Shown piece by piece: positions 1 to 7,617 of a stretch of 47,766 nucleotides of DNA. The notes beneath the pieces were generated by a model. The model was not told where the DNA came from and ran no database searches. It saw only the letters and a program-made list of their open reading frames with translations. The translations under genes were made by a program, and so were the position numbers. Position 1 is the first letter of the stretch; each line of letters starts with the position of its first letter. Source of the DNA: Bacillota bacterium (GTDB taxonomy: Bacteria; Bacillota; Clostridia; Lachnospirales; Lachnospiraceae); NCBI GenBank assembly GCA_023663285.1, contig JAMPHT010000019.1, forward strand, positions 1 through 47,766, in the 5' to 3' direction.

Positions 1-12
1 ATAACACACCTC

Positions 13-38
13 AAAGAGGGTGTATAACACACCTCTTT
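13..38. repeat. Imperfect inverted repeat upstream of gltD
   Basis: AAAGAGG(G)TGT pairs with ACACCTCTTT around a 5-nt loop, with one bulged G. The right arm overlaps a 12-nt direct repeat (ATAACACACCTC at 1-12 and 24-35). It lies in the gap before gltD, probably between gltB and gltD. It has no real T-run, so it may be an RNA stability or processing element instead of a terminator. Confidence 0.4.
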
Positions 39-116
39 GTGCAGGCATGACTGGAGTAGGAAAAGGTTTGTGAAGTGGCAGGTGCCGCATGAGCGGCGGA
101 ATGGAGGACAAGACAG

Positions 117-1610
117 ATGGGAAAACCAACCGGTTTTATGGAATATAAGAGAGAGGTCAGCAGGGCGCAGGACCCGAAGAAACGTATAAAGCACTTTCAG
201 GAATTTCATGAGCATCTGGCAAAAGAGCAGCAACAGCTCCAGGGGGCAAGGTGTATGGAGTGCGGCGTGCCTTTCTGCCAGTCGGGCATGATGCTTTGCG
301 GCATGGCAAGCGGCTGTCCCCTGCACAATCTGATTCCCGAATGGAACGATCTGGTGTACACCGGCAATTGGCAGCAGGCATACAACCGCCTGAAGAAAAC
401 CAACAATTTTCCGGAGTTCACCTCCAGGGTGTGTCCCGCCCTTTGCGAGGCTGCCTGTACCTGCGGCTTGAACGGCGACCCGGTGGCCACGAAGGAAAAT
501 GAATACGCTATCATTGAGAATGCATACAAAGAGGGCTATGCGGCGGCAGCTCCGCCCAAGGTGCGCACAGGTAAGACCATTGCCGTTGTGGGCAGCGGAC
601 CCTCCGGGCTTGCGGCAGCAGACCAGCTGAACAGACGGGGACATTCGGTCACGGTCTTTGAGCGGGCGGACCGCATCGGGGGACTACTGATGTACGGCAT
701 TCCCAACATGAAGCTGGAGAAGCAGATCGTAGAGAGAAAGCGGAAGGTCATGGAGGAGGAAGGAGTCACCTTTGTCACTGGCGTGGATGTGGGAAAGGAT
801 ATGAAGGCAGATAAGCTGCTGCGGGAGTTTGACCGGGTCATCTTGGCCTGCGGGGCTTCCAATCCCAGGGACATCGAGGCACCCGGCAGAGACGCTGAGG
901 GAATTTATTTTGCAGTGGATTTTCTGCGGGCAAACACAAAGAGCCTGCTGGATTCCGGCTTTGAGGATAAAAAGTATGTGGAGACGAAGGATAAGAATGT
1001 AGTCATCATCGGAGGCGGGGACACGGGGAACGACTGCGTGGGAACAGCCATCCGCCATGGAGCAAAGAGCGTGACCCAGATCGAGATGATGCCCAAAGCC
1101 CCTGATAAGCGGGCGGAAAATAATCCCTGGCCGGAGTGGCCCAAGGTCTGCAAGACGGATTACGGCCAGGAGGAGGCTATCGCAGTCTATGGTCGTGATC
1201 CCCGCATCTACGAGTCAACGGTGAAGGAGTTCGTCAAGGATAAGGATGGCAGCCTGAAGGCGGTAAAAATCGTGAAGCTTGCCTGGGAGAAGGATGAGGC
1301 CACCGGACGCATGAATAGGAAGGAGGTGTCCGGCAGCGAGCAGGAGTTGCCTGCGGATATTGTGCTCATAGCGGCAGGCTTTCTGGGAACTCAGGGCTAT
1401 ATTGCAGAGGCTTTCGGGGTGGAGCTGAATGAGCGCACCAATGTAAAAACGGAGGCAGGCAGTTATCAGACCAGCAGGGACAATGTGTTCGTCACAGGCG
1501 ATATGCACAGAGGCCAGTCCCTGGTGGTATGGGCTATCCGGGAGGGCAGGGAAGCGGCCAGGGCCGTGGACGAGAGCCTGATGGGGTATTCCAATCTGGT
1601 GGTAGTGTGA
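117..1610 (+). CDS. gltD: Glutamate synthase (NADPH) small subunit
   Basis: The product is 497 aa. It passes electrons from NADPH through FAD and Fe-S clusters to the large subunit GltB, which makes glutamate from glutamine and 2-oxoglutarate in the cytosol. The N-terminal Fe-S domain shows cysteines at about 46, 49, 54, 61 and 67 (CMECGVPFC...CGMASGCP), with further cysteines near 105-117. The FAD-binding GSGPSGLAAA motif is near residue 158 and the NADPH-binding GGGDTGNDC motif near 298. The length is normal for the family. GGAGG 10 nt upstream supports the ATG. gltB is expected just left of the window. Similar domains occur in related oxidoreductase subunits such as the sulfide dehydrogenase alpha subunit, so GltD is the best but not the only reading. 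Confidence 0.9.
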   Translation: MGKPTGFMEYKREVSRAQDPKKRIKHFQEFHEHLAKEQQQLQGARCMECGVPFCQSGMMLCGMASGCPLHNLIPEWNDLVYTGNWQQAYNRLKKTNNFPEFTSRVCPALCEAACTCGLNGDPVATKENEYAIIENAYKEGYAAAAPPKVRTGKTIAVVGSGPSGLAAADQLNRRGHSVTVFERADRIGGLLMYGIPNMKLEKQIVERKRKVMEEEGVTFVTGVDVGKDMKADKLLREFDRVILACGASNPRDIEAPGRDAEGIYFAVDFLRANTKSLLDSGFEDKKYVETKDKNVVIIGGGDTGNDCVGTAIRHGAKSVTQIEMMPKAPDKRAENNPWPEWPKVCKTDYGQEEAIAVYGRDPRIYESTVKEFVKDKDGSLKAVKIVKLAWEKDEATGRMNRKEVSGSEQELPADIVLIAAGFLGTQGYIAEAFGVELNERTNVKTEAGSYQTSRDNVFVTGDMHRGQSLVVWAIREGREAARAVDESLMGYSNLVVV

Positions 1611-1613
1611 ACG

Positions 1614-1661
1614 GAATGAAGATATTCTAAGGTTGGAAAGCTCTCAAGAATATCTTCATTC
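1614..1661. repeat. 15-bp perfect inverted repeat after gltD
   Basis: GAATGAAGATATTCT (1614-1628) is the exact reverse complement of 1647-1661, around an 18-nt loop. It starts 3 nt after the gltD stop codon. It has no T-run, so it may protect the 3' end of the mRNA or be a mobile hairpin element. It is the first of four hairpins in a row. Confidence 0.7.
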
Positions 1662-1663
1662 AG

Positions 1664-1695
1664 GGAAGAATGCCTTGAAATGCAGGCATTCTTCC
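1664..1695. repeat. 11-bp perfect inverted repeat
   Basis: GGAAGAATGCC (1664-1674) pairs exactly with 1685-1695 around a 10-nt loop. It sits 2 nt after the previous hairpin. A weaker AAACGG/CCGTTT hairpin follows at 1706-1726. Confidence 0.65.
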
Positions 1696-1737
1696 GGCCT
1701 TACATAAACGGTTTGTGCCGCCGTTTCCCCGTTGTTA

Positions 1738-1767
1738 CCTGCCCGATCGTGGGCAGGAAATTTTTTT
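1738..1767 (+). terminator. Rho-independent terminator of the gltD transcript
   Basis: CCTGCCC - GATCGT - GGGCAGG is followed by GAAA and seven T. It closes the hairpin train downstream of gltD. Confidence 0.8.
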
Positions 1768-1792
1768 AAAATAGTATATTGCATTATATAAT
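1765..1792 (+). promoter_or_regulatory. Putative promoter of the first PadR operon
   Basis: A -10 TATAAT (1787-1792) lies inside the palindrome ATTATATAAT, with a weak -35 TTTAAA (1765-1770) at 16 nt. Overlap of a palindrome with the -10 box fits PadR-type autorepression, but this is inference. Confidence 0.45.
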
Positions 1793-1847
1793 AGCTTGTG
1801 ATATGATGTTCTTGACAAGAAATAGTATTAAGAAAAGGAGGAGAATT

Positions 1848-2156
1848 ATGAATATGGAAATAAGCGGTAACAGCGCCCACCGGATAGAAGAGGCTGCACT
1901 AAGACAGGATGAGATGCGGCGCAGGACAGAGCTGAAAAGATGTATGGCGGAGATTCGGGAAGAGGCGGAAAAGTGCTGGGGACAGGGAAAACAGCCAGGT
2001 GTGGAGGCGCAGGGAAAGGTCGTGGCGCTGTGGAAAAGAGGGATGGATATTTTGAGAAAAGAAGGTGCAAATATCAGGATGAGAAAGGAGGATAAGAATG
2101 AACACACAGTTCAAGAAGGGAGCATTGGAGCTCTGCGTATTGTCTCAGCTCACTAA
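1848..2156 (+). CDS. Small charged hypothetical protein upstream of PadR
   Basis: I do not recognise this 102-aa protein. It is rich in Glu, Arg and Lys, probably helical, and has no membrane segment. It has a strong ribosome binding site (AAGGAGGAG, 7 nt before the ATG) just downstream of the putative promoter, which is the main reason to believe it is translated. Its 3' end overlaps the start of the PadR gene by 59 nt in another frame. That overlap is unusually long and could mean translational coupling, or that the real product ends earlier through a sequence change. Confidence 0.5.
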   Translation: MNMEISGNSAHRIEEAALRQDEMRRRTELKRCMAEIREEAEKCWGQGKQPGVEAQGKVVALWKRGMDILRKEGANIRMRKEDKNEHTVQEGSIGALRIVSAH

Positions 2157-2406
2157 GGGAGACAAGTACGGCTACGAGTTGACAGAGCGGATATCCGTGG
2201 AAATGTCCATTGCCGGAGGCACACTGTATCCGATCCTGCGGAAGCTGAAGGAGGACGATCATGTGACCACCTATCTGGTGGAGTCGGAGTCCGGGCCCGC
2301 AAGGAAGTATTATCGGCTGACGGACAAGGGGCGGCAGTATCAGAAAAATGTGCAGCAGGAGTGGGAAGAGTTCATAAAAGCGGTAAACGAGTTGATCCGG
2401 AACTGA
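2098..2406 (+). CDS. PadR-family transcriptional regulator
   Basis: 102 aa, the usual size of a short PadR protein (winged helix plus a short dimerisation helix). Residues 5-75 show the family pattern: GALELCVLSQL, then KYGYEL, then GGTLYPILRKLKEDDHV and the wing RKYYRLTDKG. PadR proteins usually repress their own operon and a neighbouring membrane or ABC gene. It starts at an ATG 7 nt after GGAGG and is followed 22 nt later by the HAAS-DUF4097 gene, so the two are one operon. The related pair at 24436-26533 has the same order. The ligand is unknown. Confidence 0.92.
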   Translation: MNTQFKKGALELCVLSQLTKGDKYGYELTERISVEMSIAGGTLYPILRKLKEDDHVTTYLVESESGPARKYYRLTDKGRQYQKNVQQEWEEFIKAVNELIRN

Positions 2407-2427
2407 TTCGGAGAGAAGGAGGAAGTA

Positions 2428-3756
2428 ATGACAAAATCAGAATATATGAAAGCGCTGCAGGAAAAGCTGGAATGCTTTAACAGAGAGCTGCAGCAGGAGA
2501 TCATGGAGGATTATGAGCAGCATTTTGCGGAAGGCATTGCGGCAGGGAAAACAGAGGAAGAGATCGTTGCGGAGCTTGGCAGCATCGAGGACATGATCCA
2601 GGAGCTTCCGGAGGAGGATCTCAGCCGGGATGATATAACCATTCAGGTGCCGGGAGGGCCGGAGGTCCACATAGCAGGCGTAAACGGACTTGAGGACCGG
2701 AGAGAGGGCGCAGGCAGAGAAAACATGGGCAGCAGTCCGGGCAATGACGGCCGCTCAGAATACGCGGACCCGGACAACGTAAGCAGGGAGGAAAGCAGTC
2801 TGAGCAAGACCTATCCTGGCGAATACAAGGGAGCCGTGATCGACGGAGCGGTGGCAGACATCAATGTGGGACCGTCCGACGACGGGCAGATCCATGTGGA
2901 GTATCAAAATAAAGGCGGCGGGGAATACCGTTTTTATCAGTATGAAGAGGGAGGCGTTTTTTATGCCGGAGTAAGGCGGGATAAGGGGGCCAGCGCCAGA
3001 GAGGCAAAGCGTGCGGTGAAGGTCATGTTGTTTGGCAGGACCCTGAATGTGGATATGGATAATTGCTTCGGAAAAAGCTTTACCTGGAGCAGCAGCGACG
3101 AGATCACGCTGAATATCAGGATCCCGGCCGGAATGCCCCGGATGGAGATCAAGACCGTAAGCGGCGATATTTATATGAAGGATATGACGCCGGAACAGCT
3201 GTGCCTGAACAGTACCAGCGGTGACATGGAAATACATCATGTGACAACCGACCGGCTGAAGCTGAATACTACCAGCGGCGACGTTACGGGAAACCGGATA
3301 TACAGCGGTGACGCGGATATGCACACGGCCAGCGGCGACGTGGAGCTGAATGATGCGGAGCTGGGAATGCTTCGTCTGCAGGCGGCCAGCGGTGACTTTT
3401 CGGGAGAGCATATCAGGGGAAACAGTATAGCAGTGGGAACAGGAAGCGGCGACGTGGACCTAAGCAGCTGCTTTGAACGGTATAATATCAGAACGGGAAG
3501 CGGCGACGTGGATCTGAAAGCGGAGTCCGGTGCAATGGAGATCCGCGTGGGAACGGGAAGCGGCGACGTGGATCTGGATCTGACCGCCTTGGAAAGCACG
3601 GAGGTGACCGTGAGTACGGGAAGCGGCGAGGCGGTCATCTGCGGCAGAGACGGCGCGGAACATCAGGTGACCAGGGGCAGCACCACTGTGGGAAGCGGCG
3701 ACTGCAAGGTCTATGTGAGTACCGGAAGCGGGGACGCGGAAGTGCAAATAAGATAG
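2428..3756 (+). CDS. HAAS (DUF1700) - DUF4097 fusion protein
   Basis: The product is 442 aa. Residues 1-65 are the helical HAAS/DUF1700 domain (MTKSEYMKALQ, EDYEQHFAEG, EEIVAELGS), typical of partners of PadR regulators. Residues 80-130 are an acidic, low-complexity linker. Residues 130-442 are a DUF4097 beta-helix with many SGD rungs (SGDIYM, SGDMEI, SGDVTG, then several GSGDVDL). No transmembrane segment or signal peptide is visible, unlike many homologues, so it is probably cytosolic. DUF4097 proteins are often thought to act in envelope-stress signalling; the exact role is not known. GGAGGAAGTA supports the start. It ends 12 bp from the convergent histidine kinase gene, with no terminator between. 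Confidence 0.85.
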   Translation: MTKSEYMKALQEKLECFNRELQQEIMEDYEQHFAEGIAAGKTEEEIVAELGSIEDMIQELPEEDLSRDDITIQVPGGPEVHIAGVNGLEDRREGAGRENMGSSPGNDGRSEYADPDNVSREESSLSKTYPGEYKGAVIDGAVADINVGPSDDGQIHVEYQNKGGGEYRFYQYEEGGVFYAGVRRDKGASAREAKRAVKVMLFGRTLNVDMDNCFGKSFTWSSSDEITLNIRIPAGMPRMEIKTVSGDIYMKDMTPEQLCLNSTSGDMEIHHVTTDRLKLNTTSGDVTGNRIYSGDADMHTASGDVELNDAELGMLRLQAASGDFSGEHIRGNSIAVGTGSGDVDLSSCFERYNIRTGSGDVDLKAESGAMEIRVGTGSGDVDLDLTALESTEVTVSTGSGEAVICGRDGAEHQVTRGSTTVGSGDCKVYVSTGSGDAEVQIR

Positions 3757-3768
3757 GAAGGAGTCCGG

Positions 3769-4800
3769 TCACTCGCCGGGGAATTGCAGGATGATATGCA
3801 GTTCCCCGTTTTCATAGGAGGCGTTTATGGAACCGCCCATGCGCTCGGTGAGCAGTCTGGCAATGGACAGCCCCAGGCCCGTGGAGGGACTGGCTGTCTC
3901 CACAGTGTAGAAGCGGTCAAAAAGCTTTGCGGCAGTGACGGGGGTAAGGCCGGCGGCGTGGTTGGAGAAGGTGATGACGCCATTTTCCGTCAGGGTGACC
4001 TGCAGGTCTCCGTCGCTGTATTTTACGGCATTGCTCAGAATATTGGAAAAGATCCGGGACAGGGAGGAGGTATCCAGAGTCCGCGTGACGGGACTTTCCG
4101 GCATAGAAATAACAGGTGTGATTCCACGCTGCTCCAGAATATCCCAGTATGCCATAAGGCTGTCCTCCAGAATACGGTTCAGGGACAGAGCTACAGGGGC
4201 GATCTCCCGGAAGGACAGGGCGACGGAATAGCGGAACAGCTCTTCCGTCAGCTGCTTCATGGCATCCAGACGGTTTTGCAGGATGGAGAGGTAACGGGCG
4301 GCTTTTTCGGCAGTGCATTCATCGTCTTGCTGCCCGAAAGCTGTTTCACGGTCCGCGGTTTTCACGCCGCTCGACTGCCCGGTGGCGGCCAGCTCCTTCC
4401 GCAGCAGCTCCAGATAGCCTGCCATGGCGGTAAGAGGGGTCCTCAAATCATGGGAAACATTTGTGATGGCCTCCTTTAACTCCCTGTCGCCGTTTTCGTA
4501 TTGAAGCTGTCTGTTGCGAAGCCGGGACAGATGTTCGTTCAATCGGGCGGCCAGCCTGCGGATATAAGGATCCCTGGAGGACACGCACAAAAGAGCGTTT
4601 GTGGAAACGTCCTTTTGAGTGTCCGAACCCAGAATGTGGGATAATCCGCTGCAGATCTCTTCCAGGCTGCGATGGATCAGAAGCAGCCGGGCAGATAGAA
4701 ATATCAGGATGCTCAATAAAAAACCGCATAATAGATACATTTTTAATAGCCATACCTTTCCGTGCCTGCGAATTCCTGACAACGAAAAGCACAGGCGCAA
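3769..4800 (-). CDS. Sensor histidine kinase, OmpR-partner type
   Basis: 343 aa from a TTG at 4800, or 323 aa from the ATG at 4740, which has GGAAAGG upstream and leads directly into the hydrophobic segment; the start is not settled. There is one clear N-terminal membrane helix (about residues 21-45), a HAMP-like linker, a HisKA box with NVSHDLRTPLT (phospho-His), and a HATPase domain with an N-box (NILSNAVKYSDG) and G-boxes (FDRFY, STGLGLSI). It lacks a large extracellular sensor, like the intramembrane-sensing kinases of BceS/LiaS-like systems. It is the last gene of the ABC ATPase-permease-kinase unit; its partner is the regulator at 6672-7403. Likely role: sensing a cell-envelope antimicrobial or transporter flux. 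Confidence 0.9.
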   Translation of the reverse strand: MRLCFSLSGIRRHGKVWLLKMYLLCGFLLSILIFLSARLLLIHRSLEEICSGLSHILGSDTQKDVSTNALLCVSSRDPYIRRLAARLNEHLSRLRNRQLQYENGDRELKEAITNVSHDLRTPLTAMAGYLELLRKELAATGQSSGVKTADRETAFGQQDDECTAEKAARYLSILQNRLDAMKQLTEELFRYSVALSFREIAPVALSLNRILEDSLMAYWDILEQRGITPVISMPESPVTRTLDTSSLSRIFSNILSNAVKYSDGDLQVTLTENGVITFSNHAAGLTPVTAAKLFDRFYTVETASPSTGLGLSIARLLTERMGGSINASYENGELHIILQFPGE

Positions 4801-4803
4801 AAT

Positions 4804-5661
4804 TTATTTCAGGTTCCGTTTTCGGAAAGCCAGAATGCCGCCCCCGGTGGAGGCTGCTGTGACGAAAACAGCGCCCAGGCAGGACTGCAGGGGATTTTCG
4901 GGGGGAAGGCGCTTTATCAGACGCAGTCCCATGCCGGTGGGCAGAAGATCCCGGAACAATTCAAGGGCTTTTCGTCCTGTGCCGGTGAGGTAGAGGGGAT
5001 TGGGCTGAAGCTCCTCGGTTACTACGGTCTCGCCGTCCGCAGTCGTCAGATGGTGTTTGATGCTGATCGTCTCCGGGGCCTTCAGCCGATCCTCCACACT
5101 CATGCTTATGAACAGCAGAGCAATGACGCCTGCCGTGCAGATAACGACGGAGACGGGTCTGTTGGCGATCAGCATGGCAGGCAGGGTAAACAGGGCGCAC
5201 AGGGCGACGATGGGAAACAATGCCAGGCAGTATCTCTGCAGGATGACGAGAGGCGGCGTCTCCGGCAGGCCAAACAGCGGGATGCCCAGGGCAAGGGTGA
5301 TAAGAACGGCGGCTGCGTATACCAGGAGGGAAGCGGCAAGGCATACTGTCAGAGAGGAGAGATAAACGGCTGTTCTGCTGTGTCCCACTGCCAGCTTGTT
5401 GCGCACCGTGCCGTCACTGTACTCCGCTCCCAGGAACAGGGCGCCGAAAACAGAGGCGAAGAGGCCGCTGTACATACAGGCGTTGTACAGAAAGAAGTCC
5501 ATCATATAGACATAGTCAGGAAAGGTTTTTCTCAAGATAGTCATTTCCCAATGATATTCGCACAGTATAAAGGCGATAAAGCCGGGGACTAAAAGCATAC
5601 CCAGCCGGAAGAATTTGTTTTTCCAGAGTCGGGAAAATCCCGCAGACAATAATTTATTCAT
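4804..5661 (-). CDS. ABC transporter permease, antimicrobial-peptide-export type
   Basis: 285 aa from the ATG at 5661, with GGAGGAAAG placed inside the end of the ATPase gene (the genes overlap by 8 nt). It shows about six hydrophobic segments: near 20-38, 55-80, 95-125, 140-165, 170-190 and a final one before the C-terminal FRKRNLK. This is the ABC-2 / lantibiotic-immunity permease layout. It works with the ATPase encoded just upstream. An earlier in-frame ATG at 5676 lacks a good ribosome binding site. The substrate is not visible in the sequence; peptide antibiotic export or immunity is inferred from family and context. Confidence 0.85.
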   Translation of the reverse strand: MNKLLSAGFSRLWKNKFFRLGMLLVPGFIAFILCEYHWEMTILRKTFPDYVYMMDFFLYNACMYSGLFASVFGALFLGAEYSDGTVRNKLAVGHSRTAVYLSSLTVCLAASLLVYAAAVLITLALGIPLFGLPETPPLVILQRYCLALFPIVALCALFTLPAMLIANRPVSVVICTAGVIALLFISMSVEDRLKAPETISIKHHLTTADGETVVTEELQPNPLYLTGTGRKALELFRDLLPTGMGLRLIKRLPPENPLQSCLGAVFVTAASTGGGILAFRKRNLK

Positions 5662-6568
5662 GATGCTTTCCTCCAATCAGATTCATATAGTAGCTTTCCA
5701 GACCCTCATCCCTTTCGTGGAGGTCAGAGATAACGCAGCCCTTTGCGGACAGCATTTCCACCAGGTCGGTGATTCCCACAGCGCCGAAGATCTCCGCCTG
5801 ATTGTCAGATAGCACATGGTATTCTATCTCCTTTTCATCCAGCGCCAGGCAGAGGGCCTGTATATCTGAGACTGTGACGCAAAGGCATTTGCGGCAGGCG
5901 GCTTCCAGCTCTTCCGCGGTAATCTCTTTAAGGAGGGAGCCCCGATCTATAAAGCCGTAATGGGTGGCAAGCCGGGACAGCTCGTCTAAGATGTGGCTGG
6001 AGATGAGGACGGTGATCCCCCTTTCACGGTTCAGCCGTAAAAGCAGCTCTCGCATTTCCACGATTCCCTGGGGGTCAAGGCCGTTGGCGGGCTCATCCAG
6101 TACCAGAAGGTCCGGATTCCCTGCCAGAGCAACGGCGATACCCAGCCGCTGCCGCATACCCAGGGAGAAATGCTTTACCTTCTTTTTGCCCGTATCCTGC
6201 AGACCCACCAGTGCCAGAAGGCCGGGGATGCTTTCAAAGGAAGGAAGTCCCAGGATGCGGTACTGCTCTTTTAGATTGTCCTCCGCAGTCATGTCTGTAT
6301 AAAGGGCGGGAGCTTCCACCACAGAGCCCATACGCATACGGCTTTTGGCAATCTCTCCGGAGGTGTTGGAGATCCCGAAAAGGGAGTATTCTCCCGCCGT
6401 GGGAAACTGCAGGCCGCAGATCAGGCGGATGAGGGTGGTCTTGCCTGCACCGTTTTTACCCACAAAGCCATAGAGGGCGCCTCTGGGAATGTGCATATTC
6501 ATATTGTTCAGGACAGTGGTGCGGCCGTACTTTTTCTGTAATGCGGTGGTTTGTAATACATATTCCAT
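5654..6568 (-). CDS. ABC transporter ATP-binding protein (BcrA/lantibiotic-immunity type)
   Basis: 304 aa. The Walker A motif GKNGAGKT is near residue 37, the signature SLGMRQRLG near 135, Walker B LLVLDEPANGLDPQG near 155 and the H-switch SSHILDEL near 190. The C-terminal ~90 aa extension is typical of BcrA-type ATPases. It is first in the ATPase-permease-kinase unit and follows the regulator gene after a 103-nt gap holding four direct repeats and a -10 box. It energises the permease, probably for export of or immunity to an envelope-active peptide (inference). GAGGT lies upstream of the ATG. Confidence 0.92.
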   Translation of the reverse strand: MEYVLQTTALQKKYGRTTVLNNMNMHIPRGALYGFVGKNGAGKTTLIRLICGLQFPTAGEYSLFGISNTSGEIAKSRMRMGSVVEAPALYTDMTAEDNLKEQYRILGLPSFESIPGLLALVGLQDTGKKKVKHFSLGMRQRLGIAVALAGNPDLLVLDEPANGLDPQGIVEMRELLLRLNRERGITVLISSHILDELSRLATHYGFIDRGSLLKEITAEELEAACRKCLCVTVSDIQALCLALDEKEIEYHVLSDNQAEIFGAVGITDLVEMLSAKGCVISDLHERDEGLESYYMNLIGGKHHE

Positions 6569-6606
6569 ATTGTCGTGTACCTCGCTTCTGAATTTCTATG
6601 AACTTA

Positions 6607-6663
6607 AGTATAGACCCGGAAGGTTAAGAAATCGGTAAAGAAAAGCGTAAAGATTTTGTAAAG
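6607..6663 (-). promoter_or_regulatory. Promoter with four direct repeats (response regulator operator) of the ABC operon
   Basis: Read on the minus strand, CTTTAC occurs at 6663-6658, 6652-6647 and 6640-6635, and CTTAAC at 6628-6623, at 11-12 bp spacing. They lead into a -10 TATACT (6612-6607). The expected -35 position falls in the last repeats. One repeat per helical turn upstream of a promoter with a poor -35 is the usual layout for activation by an OmpR-family regulator. Confidence 0.7.
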
Positions 6664-6671
6664 ATTTGAGG

Positions 6672-7403
6672 TTACTTTCCGGAGTGCAGGCGAAAGCCGA
6701 TGCCCCACACCGAGTCGATGGTCTCCGCCACATCTGCCTCTTTCATTTTCTTTCGCAGATTGCTGATGTGGATCTTCAGGGAGCTTTCCGTGCAGTCGGG
6801 GGTATCTGCGCTGATATCGTCCAGCAGGGCGGACTTGGAGACGGGGCGTCCCGGATTCTGCATCAGTTTTTTCAGAATGGCGGATTCTGTTCTGGTCAGG
6901 TGGACGGAGCCGCCGGGGCCGATCAGCTCACGGGTCTCGGCGTCCAGAGTCAGGCTGCCCAGGGTCAATACTGCCCCGGTCAATACTGCCCCGGTCAATA
7001 CTGCCCCGGTCAATACTGCCCCGGTCAAGATTGACCCGGCAGCCGCTTTATCCCCATGAAGCCGCAGCTGCACGGCAATGCGGGCAAGGAGCTCCCGCAT
7101 TTCAAAGGGCTTGGTAATATAATCCGCTGCGCCGCCCAGCAGCAGGTCCACCTTTTCGTCGAGTCCTACCTTGGCGCTGACAACAATAACGGGTGTATTT
7201 TTAACGCGGGGAAGAAGCTCTTCGCCGGACAGGCCGGGCAGCATCAGATCCAGAAGTATCAGGCTGGGCTGCTGTTTTTCCAGCAGAAGAAGAGCCTCCG
7301 TGCCGGACCAGGCCCGGATGACGCGATACCCTTCTGCAGTCAGGCTTTCCTCCAGCATTTTTCCAATATATTCATCATCTTCAATAACGGCGATGGTATT
7401 CAT
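6672..7403 (-). CDS. OmpR-family response regulator with repeat linker
   Basis: 243 aa. The receiver domain (1-115) has the acidic pair E8 D9 D10, phospho-acceptor D52 (LILLDLMLPG), the switch Ser/Thr in VIVVSAK and the conserved Lys in YITKPF. The winged-helix DNA-binding domain (about 145-240) has LTRTESAILKKL and the SNLRKKM recognition helix, ending in VWGIGFRL. Between them are about 20 residues made of LTGAV repeats, encoded by a 15-nt tandem repeat, a very unusual linker. It starts at an ATG with GGAGGTG and has its own TTGACA promoter. It probably activates the ABC-kinase operon through the four CTTTAC repeats. Confidence 0.92.
   Translation of the reverse strand: MNTIAVIEDDEYIGKMLEESLTAEGYRVIRAWSGTEALLLLEKQQPSLILLDLMLPGLSGEELLPRVKNTPVIVVSAKVGLDEKVDLLLGGAADYITKPFEMRELLARIAVQLRLHGDKAAAGSILTGAVLTGAVLTGAVLTGAVLTLGSLTLDAETRELIGPGGSVHLTRTESAILKKLMQNPGRPVSKSALLDDISADTPDCTESSLKIHISNLRKKMKEADVAETIDSVWGIGFRLHSGK
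6964..7038. repeat. 15-nt tandem repeat, 4 perfect + 1 degenerate copies, inside the response regulator
   Basis: GTCAATACTGCCCCG is repeated at 6964, 6979, 6994 and 7009, and a diverged copy starts at 7024. On the coding strand it encodes LTGAV units in the linker between receiver and DNA-binding domain. Copy-number change would lengthen or shorten the linker by five residues without a frameshift. Confidence 0.95.
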
Positions 7404-7476
7404 ACGGCACCTCCGTGGACAGGTAAATGGTTGGCGGCTCAGATCAGGAAGCAGATAGTTTTCTGTCTTTTATTCG

Positions 7477-7504
7477 ATTATGTCACAATCTGCTCTTTTG
7501 TCAA
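7477..7504 (-). promoter_or_regulatory. Promoter of the response regulator gene
   Basis: On the minus strand TTGACA (7504-7499) and CATAAT (7482-7477) are 16 nt apart, about 75 nt before the gene. It is back to back with the fruK promoter. Confidence 0.7.
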
Positions 7505-7514
7505 TATGGGAAAA

Positions 7515-7550
7515 GCCAAGCTTGGCGTTTCAGCGCTTTTATGCTATCAT
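7515..7550 (+). promoter_or_regulatory. fruK promoter with palindrome over the -35 box
   Basis: TTGGCG (7522-7527) and TATCAT (7545-7550) are 17 nt apart. A perfect 12-bp palindrome GCCAAGCTTGGC (7515-7526) covers the -35 box. Such a site could be a repressor operator, for example of a DeoR/FruR-type sugar regulator; the protein is not in the window. Confidence 0.6.
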
Positions 7551-7617
7551 GGAAGTACAGCAGGCCGGAATATTGGAAATCCGGCAGAGGAAGGGCGGAT
7601 GTAAAGGAGGCGCTGCA

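Noticed and set aside
3120-3756. Apparent DNA repeat array (many copies of AGCGGCGACGTGGA-like sequence)
   Set aside because: The copies are degenerate and spaced irregularly; they encode the SGDV rungs of the DUF4097 beta-helix, so they are protein-level repeats, not a CRISPR or VNTR.
6964-7038. CRISPR array
   Set aside because: The 15-nt units are directly adjacent without spacers and are in frame in a gene.
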